A stretch of DNA of 64,000 nucleotides from the NCBI RefSeq assembly GCF_003932735.1, contig NZ_CP033611.1, positions 834,156 to 898,155 on the forward strand, read 5' to 3'. A program made the translations under genes and the position numbers. The stretch's first letter is position 1; each line of letters opens with the position of its first letter. Positions 37,441-47,194 of this stretch are shown one piece after another. The notes under the pieces were generated by a model. It made no database searches, was not told where the DNA came from, and saw only the letters and a program-made list of their open reading frames with translations. The DNA is from Rickettsiales endosymbiont of Stachyamoeba lipophora. Lineage in GTDB: Bacteria > Pseudomonadota > Alphaproteobacteria > Rickettsiales > 33-17.

Positions 37441-39487
37441 TTTGATCAATAATAACTTTTTTTGGCTTTTTATTAATCACTTTAATATTTATGCCTTCGC
37501 TTAAATTTTTATGATTTAGCATACTATATTCAACCGTCACAGTGTTATTCTTTTTGAATAAATGATGATAAATATGATAATTCTCAATAACACGTTGAAT
37601 GTAATTTCTAGTTTCTGCAAATGGAACATGTTCCATCCAATCAACTAACTCTTCTATAGTTTTTAACTCACGTGGATCACCAATTTGATCAAGCCATTTC
37701 CTTACATTGCCAATTCCTGCGTTGTATGAAGCTACGGTGAGCACCATGTTATTGTTAAAAATCTTAAGTAAGTATTTTAGATAATACTGGCCAATTTGTA
37801 GATTAAGTAAAGGATCAGAAGTTAACCGTGAATGATGATAAGTAATGCTATGTTTGTTAGCAATTTGTTGTGCTGTGCGCGGCATTAATTGCATCAGGCC
37901 TAAAGCTCCTGCAGGGCTTTTAGCATACTGATTAAACATGCTTTCTTGCCTAATAATTGAATGAATTAATGATTTGTCTACCACCCAACCTTCTGCAAAA
38001 AAAACTTTAGGGTAAGATAAATCAGGAAATACAAAACTATTTTGAGCAGCATGCTTTGCTACTTCGACACTGACATGTTTACGCTTAAATTCACTAATAC
38101 CCAAGGCAGTACTAACATAAGAAAGCTGTTTGTTTTGAGATAATGCTAGCTTTTTTAAAAAAATTATAGCTAGCTGATCTGCATTAGCTTTCAAAAGCTC
38201 CTTTGAAATTTTATATAATGGATTTTTTCTAATTTGCTGAATCTTTTCATCACTAATTTTGGTTTTATAAGTAAGATTAAAATTAGCCTTATTAAGTTTT
38301 GCTAAGGCAAGCTGGCCATAAAAAGTATGCTGATGTGAAGAAGCTTTTAAATACCATTCAGTAGCTTTAGGTTGAAGCTTTTGAGCTTCATAAGTTCTGG
38401 CAAGCCAATATTTTGCTCTTGCTTTGCTAATAGAATAATTAACATTGTTGTAAAAATTTAAAAAGTGCGCTTCAGCCTCCTTAGGTTGATTAAGAAATCT
38501 AAGGCTTAACCATCCTGCAAGCCATTCAGCTTCGGAATATTTTTCACCTGGTTTAAGATTGTGGTTCTTAATCAGCTTGTATGCAATTTTGTATTTTTTA
38601 TTTATTATAGCGTCTCTGGCGCGAGCATTAATTATAGGCCACCATTTTTCAGGATATGGTAAAGCTTTATAATTAATTTTAAGTAGCACTTCATCGATAG
38701 CTTTGTCTTTTTTATTCTTGATATAAGATTGAATCATAGCATAAGCAATGCCATGATTTTGGATTTCATCATCATTAATGGCTACTTTTTTACCCTCAAG
38801 AATTTGAAGGCGTTTTTTAAATCTATTTTTAACATGCACATTATTAATAGCATGCATTAATGATTTTGCAGAAGTTAGTTTGTTCTGCCAGATTAAATAA
38901 TCTATTTTTTGTACATAATCTTTTTTTGAAATACAAGATGTATATTTTTTTATAAATAAATCACTTTCATCTTGAGTAAAGCTGCCTTTCACCCAAGCTT
39001 GCTTAATTAAATTACAAGCAGAACTTAGATCATGCATACTACTAATTTGGTTGAGCAAACAAATCTTAATAGCATTGCCATTTTGAGGAGGAAATTTTTT
39101 ACACCATTTATTAATGAATTTAGGATCTTGCGCTAAAGAAAGTTTGTTTTCACCATTAGTAATAAGCTGGCTGGCTTTAGGCCAATCAGGATGAAGAAGC
39201 AAAAATTCATATATAGATGATAAGGAGGCAGGTGTCTGCTCATGAGTTAAATAAAGCCATTGAGCGAAATCCACTAATGAAGAATTATAGAATTTCTTTT
39301 TGGTTGCTTTTAATGTAAGAAAGTCATTTGCTTTATAGGCGTTTAAAACTACTTGTAAATAATGAGCATCATCTTTTTTATGTACAGTATCTTCTTTATG
39401 CACCATATCTTCTGCATAAGAAAACTCAGAATTTATTAATAATATTAAAGTGAGCTTAAAAAGCAGTTTAATAACTTTTATAAACAT
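37436..39487 (-). CDS. slt: Soluble lytic murein transglycosylase
   Basis: Periplasmic Slt70-type enzyme cleaving peptidoglycan glycan strands with 1,6-anhydro ring formation. 683 residues, with a hydrophobic export signal at 1-25 (IKLLFKLTLILLINSEFSYA). A long alpha-helical superhelix (about 40-490) resembles the Slt70 U-domain, and the lysozyme-like SLT domain sits near 510-640. The catalytic Glu is in IIRQESMFNQYAKSPAGALG, followed by LMQLMPRTA and ASYNAG. Full length, likely functional, suggesting active wall turnover. Confidence 0.93.
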   Translation of the reverse strand: MFIKVIKLLFKLTLILLINSEFSYAEDMVHKEDTVHKKDDAHYLQVVLNAYKANDFLTLKATKKKFYNSSLVDFAQWLYLTHEQTPASLSSIYEFLLLHPDWPKASQLITNGENKLSLAQDPKFINKWCKKFPPQNGNAIKICLLNQISSMHDLSSACNLIKQAWVKGSFTQDESDLFIKKYTSCISKKDYVQKIDYLIWQNKLTSAKSLMHAINNVHVKNRFKKRLQILEGKKVAINDDEIQNHGIAYAMIQSYIKNKKDKAIDEVLLKINYKALPYPEKWWPIINARARDAIINKKYKIAYKLIKNHNLKPGEKYSEAEWLAGWLSLRFLNQPKEAEAHFLNFYNNVNYSISKARAKYWLARTYEAQKLQPKATEWYLKASSHQHTFYGQLALAKLNKANFNLTYKTKISDEKIQQIRKNPLYKISKELLKANADQLAIIFLKKLALSQNKQLSYVSTALGISEFKRKHVSVEVAKHAAQNSFVFPDLSYPKVFFAEGWVVDKSLIHSIIRQESMFNQYAKSPAGALGLMQLMPRTAQQIANKHSITYHHSRLTSDPLLNLQIGQYYLKYLLKIFNNNMVLTVASYNAGIGNVRKWLDQIGDPRELKTIEELVDWMEHVPFAETRNYIQRVIENYHIYHHLFKKNNTVTVEYSMLNHKNLSEGINIKVINKKPKKVIIDQN

Positions 39488-39671
39488 TTAGTCCCCAAAT
39501 CCTTTTTGATTTTCTTTGGTTAAACACTTTACATTAACATTTCTTTGAATATTGTATTGAAGCTACTACTAGTATAAGTTAACTAAAAGTTTAAAATCAA
39601 TATTAAATATTAATTTTGTACAACTTACAATATATTTTTTAAATAAAATATACAATTAGGGATTTAAAATC

Positions 39672-40622
39672 ATGAATAAAATGTTAAAAATTGCATTGGC
39701 ATTTCCAGGTCAAGGTTCACAATTTATAGGCATGGGTAAGAATTTAGCAGATACTTTTAAAGTGGCAAGGGAAGTTTTCGAAGAAGTTGATGAAGTTTTA
39801 AAACAAAAATTATCACAGTTAATGTTTGCAGGAGATATTAATGAGCTTACGCTTACTTCTAACGCTCAACCAGCATTAATGGCGGTGTCGTTAGCGGTAA
39901 TGAAAGTGTTGGAATCTCAAGGGTTAATTTTAGCTGATCAAGTAAATTGTGTTTTAGGACATTCGTTAGGTGAGTATTCTGCTTTAACAGCAGCAAGAAG
40001 CTTTTCGATTTCAAATGCCGCAAATTTGCTTAAAATAAGAGGGAATGCAATGCAGCAAGCAGCTCCCGCTGGAGAAAGTGGAATGGTGGCGGTGCTGGGG
40101 GCGAGCATTGAAGAAGTTGAAGAAATTGTAGTAAGTGCCAAGCAAAATGAGGTTTGTCAGATTGCCAATGACAATGCTATAGGGCAAATTGTCATAAGCG
40201 GACATTTAAGTGCAATGGAAAGAGCTATACACATTGCTAAAGAAAAAGGTAAAAAGGCGGTCAAGCTGCCGGTTAGTGCAGCTTTTCATTCTGAGCTTAT
40301 GCTTCCTGCCTCTAAAGTGATGGAAGAGGCATTAAGTGAAGTTGAAATAAATAATCCACTAGTACCACTTATTGCTAATATTACTGCTGATTTGGTAAGC
40401 AGTCCTAAAGTGATTCAAAAATTGCTAGTGGATCAAGTAGCAGGAAGAGTAAGATTTAGAGAATCAGTTATAAAGCTAAAAGAATTAGGGATTACCAAAG
40501 TTTATGAAATTGGTGCCAATAAAATTTTATCAGGGTTAATCAAAAGAATTGAACCTGACATGCTAACCGTTCAAGTGGGTGAACCTCAGCAAATTGATGA
40601 AATGCTCAAAGAAATATTATAG
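39672..40622 (+). CDS. fabD: Malonyl-CoA:ACP transacylase
   Basis: Loads malonyl units onto acyl carrier protein for fatty acid synthesis; cytosolic, 316 residues. The nucleophile Ser lies in GHSLGEYSAL (about 95-104) and the catalytic His in AAFHSELML (near 205). The FPGQGSQFIGMG motif at about 10-21 and the C-terminal VYEIGANKIL segment are family-typical. It is monocistronic with its own terminator, away from other fab genes. Confidence 0.96.
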   Translation: MNKMLKIALAFPGQGSQFIGMGKNLADTFKVAREVFEEVDEVLKQKLSQLMFAGDINELTLTSNAQPALMAVSLAVMKVLESQGLILADQVNCVLGHSLGEYSALTAARSFSISNAANLLKIRGNAMQQAAPAGESGMVAVLGASIEEVEEIVVSAKQNEVCQIANDNAIGQIVISGHLSAMERAIHIAKEKGKKAVKLPVSAAFHSELMLPASKVMEEALSEVEINNPLVPLIANITADLVSSPKVIQKLLVDQVAGRVRFRESVIKLKELGITKVYEIGANKILSGLIKRIEPDMLTVQVGEPQQIDEMLKEIL

Positions 40623-40647
40623 TTTTCTAAATTGATTAGGTTAATTC

Positions 40648-40673
40648 AAAAAGGCCCTATTTAGGGTCTTTTT
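40648..40673 (+). terminator. Intrinsic terminator of fabD
   Basis: Twelve-bp stem AAAAAGGCCCTA / TAGGGTCTTTTT with one G-T pair and a tight loop, ending in a T-run. Confidence 0.8.
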
Positions 40674-40837
40674 GCTTTAAATAAAGAAAATATAGTTGTT
40701 AGCGAGCTACCCAAGAAGCTCTTAAATTATGTTTTGGGCATGATTATAATAGTTCTCTAGCGTAATCAATGTTTGGTGAAATATTCCTGCTAATGTCATC
40801 ATTCATTGGGCTTAATCTATTTAATTAAGCAAAAGGA

Positions 40838-42151
40838 TCATTTGGCTTTTTTAACAATGCATTTGTCAAACTTATTGCTCATTGTTAAATGCTGGCAATT
40901 GTACTCTGCTTCAAATACATCAGCGAAAGCACCAATTTTAACGTATTTTTGGTCGTTTTTAAGATTTTTGATAACCTGATATTTTACTTTGTAATTTCTT
41001 AGCACATCGATAGCACTGTTAGTAAGTTCTTGTGGATAATTGCTAGCAGGTTGAGATTGTGTTGCAGGCTTTGCTAATAGCCAGTAAGAATACTTAGCTT
41101 TGGTAGCCGCAGTATAAGCTTTGCTAATCTCAGTAGCTTTTTTTCCATCCACTAATTGAGCTTTAACTATTTTAATTTTGCTATGTTTGGTTTTAATGAC
41201 TTTGGCAGTTTTTTTATAATGGTTAGAAGCTGAGGTTGTAGCTTTAGTTTTAGTAATTTGTGAAGAGGATTTGATTTTAGTATTCTTGGTGTCTTTGACA
41301 AGTTTAACAGGGTGAGTGTGTTTCAGTTGATTAACCTTGATAGCGCTATTAGTAAGCTTAGGAGGGGTTGCAAGCCATGCAAGATCTTGGGTTGCTACAT
41401 TTTTCGATGGGTCAAATTTCCTATTGGCAATTACTAACGTTTTTTGAGGTTTTATAGGCTCTGTAACTGTGATTTTTAAATCTTTTTTAATAGTAATCGG
41501 AGAAGGGGTTATTAAGGATTGCTCTGTGGAGGAGCCTTGATCTGCAGTGCTTTTAACCTCTTTGACTTTTACCACCTGTTGGATGTTATTCAATTCAATA
41601 GCTTGCCCAGCAAGGTTATTATTAATTCTGTAGTTTATATGCTTGGTAGCTTTGTTGTTGTGAGTCTTTTGAGCAAGCTTTAAAGCATCATAGCCATACA
41701 TATCTTTATTAGATAAATCTGCATTATGACTAATCAACAACTCTACTAACTTATTTTTATTACTAGCTACGGCTTTCATTATAGGAGTCATGCCAAATTT
41801 ATCTTTGGCATTAATATTAGCTCCAGCTTTAATTAAAAAATTAGCAATTTCAATATTGCCGGTTCTGGCTGCTAAATGGAGGGGGGTAACCCCGGCTGCA
41901 TCTTGAGCGTTAATATTAGCTCCGAAGCGAATTAAAGTTTTGGCAGCTTCATTATTACGAAAAGTTATAGCTTGCATAAGAGGGGTTTCGCCAAGTTCGC
42001 CCTGTGTATCTACTAATTGCCCTTGTTGGATCAGGTTTACAAGCTGTGAATTGTTATTGGTTTTAATTGCGGTTATAATAGCAGGATCATTGCTTGCGTA
42101 CACCGAGGAAGCATATAAAAAAGATAGAATAATAACTAAACGGGCAATCAT
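40838..42151 (-). CDS. Secreted ankyrin-repeat protein with SPOR-like tail
   Basis: 437 residues with a Sec signal peptide (IARLVIILSFLYASSVYA, cut near 19). About four ankyrin repeats at 25-165 carry GETPLMQAI, GVTPLHLAARTGN and GMTPIMKAVASNK. A Lys/Thr/Ser-rich linker follows at 170-340. The C-terminal region (about 345-437) with YKVKYQVIKNL and YVKIGAFADVFEAEYNCQHL resembles a SPOR domain, which binds denuded peptidoglycan, but that match is by eye. It is thus likely periplasmic or envelope-located rather than a classical injected ankyrin effector. It lies next to tRNA-Cys on the same strand. Confidence 0.82.
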   Translation of the reverse strand: MIARLVIILSFLYASSVYASNDPAIITAIKTNNNSQLVNLIQQGQLVDTQGELGETPLMQAITFRNNEAAKTLIRFGANINAQDAAGVTPLHLAARTGNIEIANFLIKAGANINAKDKFGMTPIMKAVASNKNKLVELLISHNADLSNKDMYGYDALKLAQKTHNNKATKHINYRINNNLAGQAIELNNIQQVVKVKEVKSTADQGSSTEQSLITPSPITIKKDLKITVTEPIKPQKTLVIANRKFDPSKNVATQDLAWLATPPKLTNSAIKVNQLKHTHPVKLVKDTKNTKIKSSSQITKTKATTSASNHYKKTAKVIKTKHSKIKIVKAQLVDGKKATEISKAYTAATKAKYSYWLLAKPATQSQPASNYPQELTNSAIDVLRNYKVKYQVIKNLKNDQKYVKIGAFADVFEAEYNCQHLTMSNKFDKCIVKKAK

Positions 42152-42171
42152 TTAATATTTAGTCCTTATCT

Positions 42172-42246
42172 TGGAGGCCGGGGTCGGAATCGAACCGACG
42201 TATAGAAGATTTGCAGTCTACTGCATTACCACTTTGCTACCCAGCC
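42172..42246 (-). tRNA. tRNA-Cys (GCA)
   Basis: 75 bases on the minus strand, with CCA encoded (TGG at 42172-42174 in plus orientation). The acceptor stem GGCTGGG/CCCGGCC has one G-T pair and discriminator U73, typical of tRNA-Cys. The T-arm reads GTCGGTTCGATTCCGAC, and the anticodon loop is GACTGCAAATC with anticodon GCA. Confidence 0.95.
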
Positions 42247-42405
42247 CAATTAAAATGTTATTTAATAACTTTAATTATACTTAATAAAGACTTGATTTTA
42301 CAAGATTTATTTTGAAATTAATATATCTTGAGTAATAACTAACTACAGTTTATTATCAAAAAATAAAATAAATTCAACATAAAAGATAAAAAACTTTTAA
42401 CAAAA

Positions 42406-43059
42406 ATGATTATGATAAGTGAGATAGTGCAGCGAAATATGGTGCTAAACCAGCTTTGTACCAACAAACTGATTAGTCAAAAGTATATCGATGCTATTAG
42501 TAAAGTGCCTCGTGAAAAATTACTTCCTGAACTCTTTATGTCGGTAGCTTATTCAGATAATCATTTACAGATAGCTGAGCAGGTATATCAAGCTTCTCCT
42601 TTGCTGTTTGCTAAAATTTTATTAGCACTTGACCTTAAACCTAGTGAAAAAGTGTTGGAAATTGGTTCGGGAGCGGGTATCAATAGTATTATCTTAGCAC
42701 ATATTGTTGCTCATATTGATAGCTTAAGTAGTAATGCTCATTATATACATAAAGCTAATAGGTTTTTACACAAGAATAATATCACTAACTGCCATTTTAT
42801 TACTTCAGTGGATTTAGATAATAAATATGATGTTATTATAGTTAATGGTTATGTCGAATGTGAAGTGATTGAAAAATTAAGTAGGTTTCTTGAGCCTAAT
42901 GGCAAAATGGTCGTTTTCAATATTATGCCTAATCAAAAACAAGTGTTAGATTATTTGCCATTATGCGAAATGAATATTGTAGTAAAATCTTACTTGAATT
43001 TTTCTACGCAATTTATAGAAAGAATAAATATTTTTCCAGTTGAAAGAGTTAATATATGA
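42406..43059 (+). CDS. Protein-L-isoaspartate methyltransferase-like protein
   Basis: 217-residue SAM-dependent methyltransferase of the PCMT family. Motif I VLEIGSGAGINSIILA is near 84-99, preceded by VAYSDNHLQIAEQVYQASPLL, which resembles the substrate-binding loop of protein-L-isoaspartate O-methyltransferase. It is shorter and more divergent than E. coli Pcm, so repair activity is probable rather than certain. The stop overlaps tolC by four bases (ATGA). Upstream of tolC is the usual place for this gene in alphaproteobacteria. Confidence 0.8.
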   Translation: MIMISEIVQRNMVLNQLCTNKLISQKYIDAISKVPREKLLPELFMSVAYSDNHLQIAEQVYQASPLLFAKILLALDLKPSEKVLEIGSGAGINSIILAHIVAHIDSLSSNAHYIHKANRFLHKNNITNCHFITSVDLDNKYDVIIVNGYVECEVIEKLSRFLEPNGKMVVFNIMPNQKQVLDYLPLCEMNIVVKSYLNFSTQFIERINIFPVERVNI

Positions 43060-44327
43060 AAAAAATTTTATTAATTAGTTTGTTTAGTTTTGTTATCCCA
43101 TCATTTAGCCATGCTGCAGAATTTAAGGATGCTTTAATTAAAGCATATGAAAAAGCTAACGATTATAAGTTTCAAAAAGACCAGCATAAATCATTAAAAG
43201 CAAGAAATGTAAAAGCATTCTTGGGATTCGCTCCCTCAATTAATGCGGAAGGAAGCAGAACATATTATAAAAATAAAAATGTGGATGATATTCAAAGAAG
43301 TGAGGAATATACTTCGCGTAATATAACGATAAGACAAAATATATTTAATGGAGGCAGGACTTTTGCTAACTTAAAAAAGTCTGGCGAAGCTTTAACCCAA
43401 GGGGGTGATCGTTTAAAACAAGCTGAAGGGTCAGTGCTTTACAATGCTGCTTCTTCCTATTTAGAAGTGTTGCTTTCTCAAGAAGTCAAAAAGCAAGTCA
43501 GCATTAAACTTGAAACTCTACAAAAATTTTATGAATCTATTAATTTGCGTTTTAAGCTTGGAGAAGTAACTGCTACTGATGTTTCTCAAGCTAAAGCTCG
43601 CCTTTCTTTAGCTGAAGCTGAAATGATTGCTGCAAATGCGCGGCTAGATAATGCCGCTAATAATTATATTAAATTAATAGGTGATACTCCGGCAGATTTA
43701 AAGCCGATTAACTTTGAAATCAATGTACCTAGTTCTGTTGAAGAAGCCTTAAGAATTGCAGATAAGCATAACCATGAAATGCGTATGGCAAATTCAGATG
43801 TGAAGCTTGCTCAGCAGGATGCAAATGCTGCGGTTGGTAGGCTTCTTCCTATAATGGATGTAGTAGGTAAAGTAGACAAAATTTCCGGTTCCTTTTCTAC
43901 TCAGAGAAAATTAAATAAAAGTGTAGTGGTTGATATTCAAGTACCTATTTTTAATCAAGGTGCAGAATATGCTGATATTTTTGATACCCAGTATCAAAAA
44001 TCGGCCCAAAAATACAGATATCAAAAAATATATGAAGATAATATAGAAAATGTTAAACGAGCTTGGACTAAGTTCAACTCTCTATCCAGCCAAATTATTG
44101 CTGCTGAAGATGCTGTAGAATCAGCTAGGCTTGCTTTTGAGGGAACAATGGAAGAAGCAAAAATTGGACTTAAGACTAATATTGATGTGCTAAATGCTGA
44201 GCAAGAATTATATGAAGCTCGTATCAAACTGCTCAATAATAAGTATCAGAAGATCTTAGCAGCTTTAGAAATGGTCAATGTGATAGGAAAATTAGACGTT
44301 AATTTTATAAAAACTAATAATTTATAA
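43056..44327 (+). CDS. tolC: TolC-family outer-membrane channel
   Basis: Outer-membrane exit duct for type I secretion and efflux, 423 residues. A signal peptide (MKKILLISLFSFVIPSFSHA) is cut near residue 20. Two outer-membrane efflux repeats form the helical barrel. The first has SVLYNAASSYLEVLLSQE and RFKLGEVTATDVSQAKARL; the second has VESARLAFEGTMEEAKIGLKTNIDVLNAEQELY. No inner-membrane or adaptor partner is in the window; the ABC exporter at 34.3-36.1 kb is not adjacent. Confidence 0.94.
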   Translation: MKKILLISLFSFVIPSFSHAAEFKDALIKAYEKANDYKFQKDQHKSLKARNVKAFLGFAPSINAEGSRTYYKNKNVDDIQRSEEYTSRNITIRQNIFNGGRTFANLKKSGEALTQGGDRLKQAEGSVLYNAASSYLEVLLSQEVKKQVSIKLETLQKFYESINLRFKLGEVTATDVSQAKARLSLAEAEMIAANARLDNAANNYIKLIGDTPADLKPINFEINVPSSVEEALRIADKHNHEMRMANSDVKLAQQDANAAVGRLLPIMDVVGKVDKISGSFSTQRKLNKSVVVDIQVPIFNQGAEYADIFDTQYQKSAQKYRYQKIYEDNIENVKRAWTKFNSLSSQIIAAEDAVESARLAFEGTMEEAKIGLKTNIDVLNAEQELYEARIKLLNNKYQKILAALEMVNVIGKLDVNFIKTNNL

Positions 44328-44403
44328 AAATTAATTAAATAACCTTTTTGCAAATTTGAAAATATTGTTATAAAATTTGGTTAATAGATACCTATAGGAA
44401 GTT

Positions 44404-45270
44404 ATGTCGGATAATAAAGAACCTTCAATGAATGAAATACTTGAGAATATAAGGGATGTGATTGACGGTGAAAGTAAACCGGCAATACAAGCAGATGAAG
44501 ATGTTCTGGTTTTAGATAAAGAGGTGGTGAGTGAAGTATCATTAGCTGGCACAACAGAGAATAATACTTTAAATGATAAGACTGATAATAATATTATAAT
44601 TGCTGTTGAACCTAAGCAGCATCCTGCAATTCTTGCTGAAGATTCAGCTAAGGAAAACTTAAACAGTAATGATTATAAGTCAAAAGAAGCACCAATTACT
44701 GAAAAAGAAGAAAAAGATATTTTAGCAGACATTGATAAAATGCTTGGTACAGGGAGTAAAGAGCTGATTGAAGGTGATCACAAGCAGGCAGTCATGATAC
44801 AATCTCCACCGCCTGTTGAAAGCACACAAGCAATGCAAGAGCCTGTGTTTGCTGAGCAAGCTAAACAGATTGATCAAAAGCAAGGTGATGGCAGTCAACC
44901 AGCTGTAGCCCAGATAAGCGTAGCAGCTAAGAATAATGATACAGAATCTGTTAAACCAACTGCACCAATACAAAAGTCAGCAATAGCTCCAGTAAATAAG
45001 CCACTAGCAGATCAAGTAGGTGAAAATAGTCACCAAGAAGAGGGATTGATTTCAGAGGCGGCATTTGCTGAGTCTACTCAAGCAATACAGAGTCTAATGA
45101 ATAAGGTTCATAAATCATCAATTAATGATATTCCTTTAAAATCAGGCAGTACTCTAGAAGATTTGGTAAAAGAGGCTATGAAGCCTATGTTAAAAGAATG
45201 GCTAGATCAAAACTTACCTGCAATTGTTAAATCTATTGTAGAAAAGGAAATTAAAAAAATAATACCATAG
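44404..45270 (+). CDS. popZ: Polar organising protein PopZ-like (DUF2497)
   Basis: 288-residue protein with the split signature of alphaproteobacterial PopZ. A short N-terminal helix EPSMNEILENIRDVI (about 6-20) comes first, then a long acidic, Pro/Gln-rich disordered middle, and a conserved C-terminal oligomerisation helix region (LEDLVKEAMKPMLKEWLDQN and IVKSIVEKEIKKI). In Caulobacter it forms polar hubs that anchor the chromosome origin and recruit cell-cycle proteins. It lies 77 bases after tolC, an arrangement repeated in other alphaproteobacteria. Confidence 0.9.
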   Translation: MSDNKEPSMNEILENIRDVIDGESKPAIQADEDVLVLDKEVVSEVSLAGTTENNTLNDKTDNNIIIAVEPKQHPAILAEDSAKENLNSNDYKSKEAPITEKEEKDILADIDKMLGTGSKELIEGDHKQAVMIQSPPPVESTQAMQEPVFAEQAKQIDQKQGDGSQPAVAQISVAAKNNDTESVKPTAPIQKSAIAPVNKPLADQVGENSHQEEGLISEAAFAESTQAIQSLMNKVHKSSINDIPLKSGSTLEDLVKEAMKPMLKEWLDQNLPAIVKSIVEKEIKKIIP

Positions 45271-45277
45271 GCACATC

Positions 45278-46612
45278 ATGAAATTAACCATGTTTTTAAA
45301 ATTGAGTTTTAGCTTATTAGCAGCTTCAAGTGTATTCGCTGAAGGCTTGCCTAGTTTGCCAGAGTTACCTTCTGTTAAGCTTATTGATGGTTCTAAGAGT
45401 AATACAACCCAGACAGTGCCCGAAGTGGATGTTTCTCCGCCTCCAATTGAAATGCCTGAAATTCCGGATGTGGGATTAAGTCCTACTGAAAATAAACCGG
45501 TTAATATAGCTAAGCCGCAGTCAGTAGAAAATCATTCAAAAACCTCTCTTTCCAATCCCAATGATACAACGCCGCAAAATAGCACTTCTAATAATGCTTA
45601 TCCTGGTATGCCTAAAATTACCGAGCCGCAATTACCACGTAGCGTAGATTTTAATGTTCCAATGGATAATAAAGACATTAACAAAACTAATATAGAGGTT
45701 CCTGAGACAATGAAGCCAGAAACGGCACCAGCTCCTGTAATGGCTCCTGCACCAACTGCTGAAGAATCAGCTAAGCTCATAGACCAGCTAACTAAAAGAA
45801 ACGAAAATAAGCTACAAGTCCCACCTCAGGCAGTTAAATTACCACAACCAATGCCAGTTGAACTCAAGTCATCAACAATGCCGTCTTTACCAGAAGATTC
45901 GGGAAGCTTGCCATTTACTGATGCAGCTTCGTTTGAAGATGCATTCTCATCTTTTTCTCCAGATCAGGTGAAACTTAAAGGAAAAAAAGATGACATAGAT
46001 AATATGTCTAAGAGTCTAAACCAACTTAATAAAGATATAAAATCAAATAAACAAAAACAACTAGAAGAAGCTTTTGATTTAAATTATAAAACTCAAACTT
46101 TATCATCACAGTTTTATCGTAATTTAAAAGATAACAATAACCAGCATTTGCCAGAACTGGTGACTAGGGAAACTTATGCTGAAGCCTGTATGCTAGCAAT
46201 TGACAATAATAATTTAGAGGATCTAAAATCTTTACTGGAAAACATTGATGTTAATCAAGTATTAGATTACGAGCTTAATAATCTATTAACTTATGCTGTC
46301 ATGAGTAAAAAACATAATATTATTACTTGGTTGCTTGCAACTAAGATCAATATTAATCGTCAGAATATTTATGGTGCCAGTGCGCTTCATGCTGCAGTGA
46401 TTAATAATGATAAAGCAGCCATAGTTAAACTGTTAAAAAATAAAATAGATTATAAATTAAAAGATAAAAATAATATGAGAGCAATCGACTATGCCCGTGA
46501 AATGGGTCGAGGCGAAATATTATCTTTGCTAGATAAAACAGAAGCTGAAAATCAAAAACTTTCTGAAGCCGCAAATGTTATTCACAAGAAAAAAATTAAG
46601 CATAAGTATTAA
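45278..46612 (+). CDS. Secreted Pro-rich ankyrin-repeat protein
   Basis: 444 residues with signal peptide MKLTMFLKLSFSLLAASSVF (cut near 21). A Pro/Ser/Thr-rich low-complexity stretch (22-240) includes PSLPELPSVKL and repeated PxP motifs. A short charged coiled coil follows (about 240-290), then three or so ankyrin repeats at 300-430 (ETYAEACMLAIDNNNLEDLK, NIYGASALHAAVINNDKAA, NNMRAIDYAREMGRGE). It starts seven bases after popZ, so it is probably co-transcribed. Export to the periplasm or beyond is likely; partner and role are unknown. Confidence 0.8.
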   Translation: MKLTMFLKLSFSLLAASSVFAEGLPSLPELPSVKLIDGSKSNTTQTVPEVDVSPPPIEMPEIPDVGLSPTENKPVNIAKPQSVENHSKTSLSNPNDTTPQNSTSNNAYPGMPKITEPQLPRSVDFNVPMDNKDINKTNIEVPETMKPETAPAPVMAPAPTAEESAKLIDQLTKRNENKLQVPPQAVKLPQPMPVELKSSTMPSLPEDSGSLPFTDAASFEDAFSSFSPDQVKLKGKKDDIDNMSKSLNQLNKDIKSNKQKQLEEAFDLNYKTQTLSSQFYRNLKDNNNQHLPELVTRETYAEACMLAIDNNNLEDLKSLLENIDVNQVLDYELNNLLTYAVMSKKHNIITWLLATKININRQNIYGASALHAAVINNDKAAIVKLLKNKIDYKLKDKNNMRAIDYAREMGRGEILSLLDKTEAENQKLSEAANVIHKKKIKHKY

Positions 46613-47194
46613 GTCCTATACAAGTGTTTTATTTTAGTTATCAGTATTCTATAAAATTAGCTAAAAGTATTATTTTAAAATAAATATTTTTGCTGCACAT
46701 TAATAGTAATAAATAACATGAGCTTAAAACAATTTAGGCGGTGACTAGCAATCGGAAGCATGAATAAACCTAATAATAAAGAAAGTTTCTTGTAAAAAAT
46801 TCTATTCTTTTGACAGCTCCTACTGTCAAAAATACTCGCTTTATTCAGATCAATATTTTCTGCCAGGTAGACAGGCAGTTAATTTTAGTTAAGGGGCGAT
46901 CAAAGCTGCTAATTAACGCAATACTACAAGAAATGAAGAGTTTTAGAAGTACTAGAATGTGGCTGTAATAATAAGAAAGAGTTTATTATAAAGTTTACTT
47001 ACTTTTAAAATGCAATGTTTGGAGCTATATAATAAATCAGCAGTAAAAGTACTAGAAGTGCTAGAGTGATATATTTGTTTTATATAAATCATTGTGTTAA
47101 AGATCTCTTGAAATATTAGATTCTACTTGTTGTGTTGTAATTTTGTCTTTACCCATTTGGTCGGAAGCCATGATTAATATTTTTGAGTATAATA
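46613..47194. other. Non-coding or decayed spacer
   Basis: 580 AT-rich bases with no recognised gene. A 9-bp inverted repeat (TTTTGACAG / CTGTCAAAA) lies at 46808-46831. A minus-strand 24-codon frame (47097-47171, starting MASDQMGKDK) looks like a remnant of a coding region but is too short to call. Confidence 0.4.

Noticed and set aside
44722-44973. Minus-strand frame within popZ
   Set aside because: Shadow of the low-complexity acidic middle of PopZ; no ribosome-binding site.
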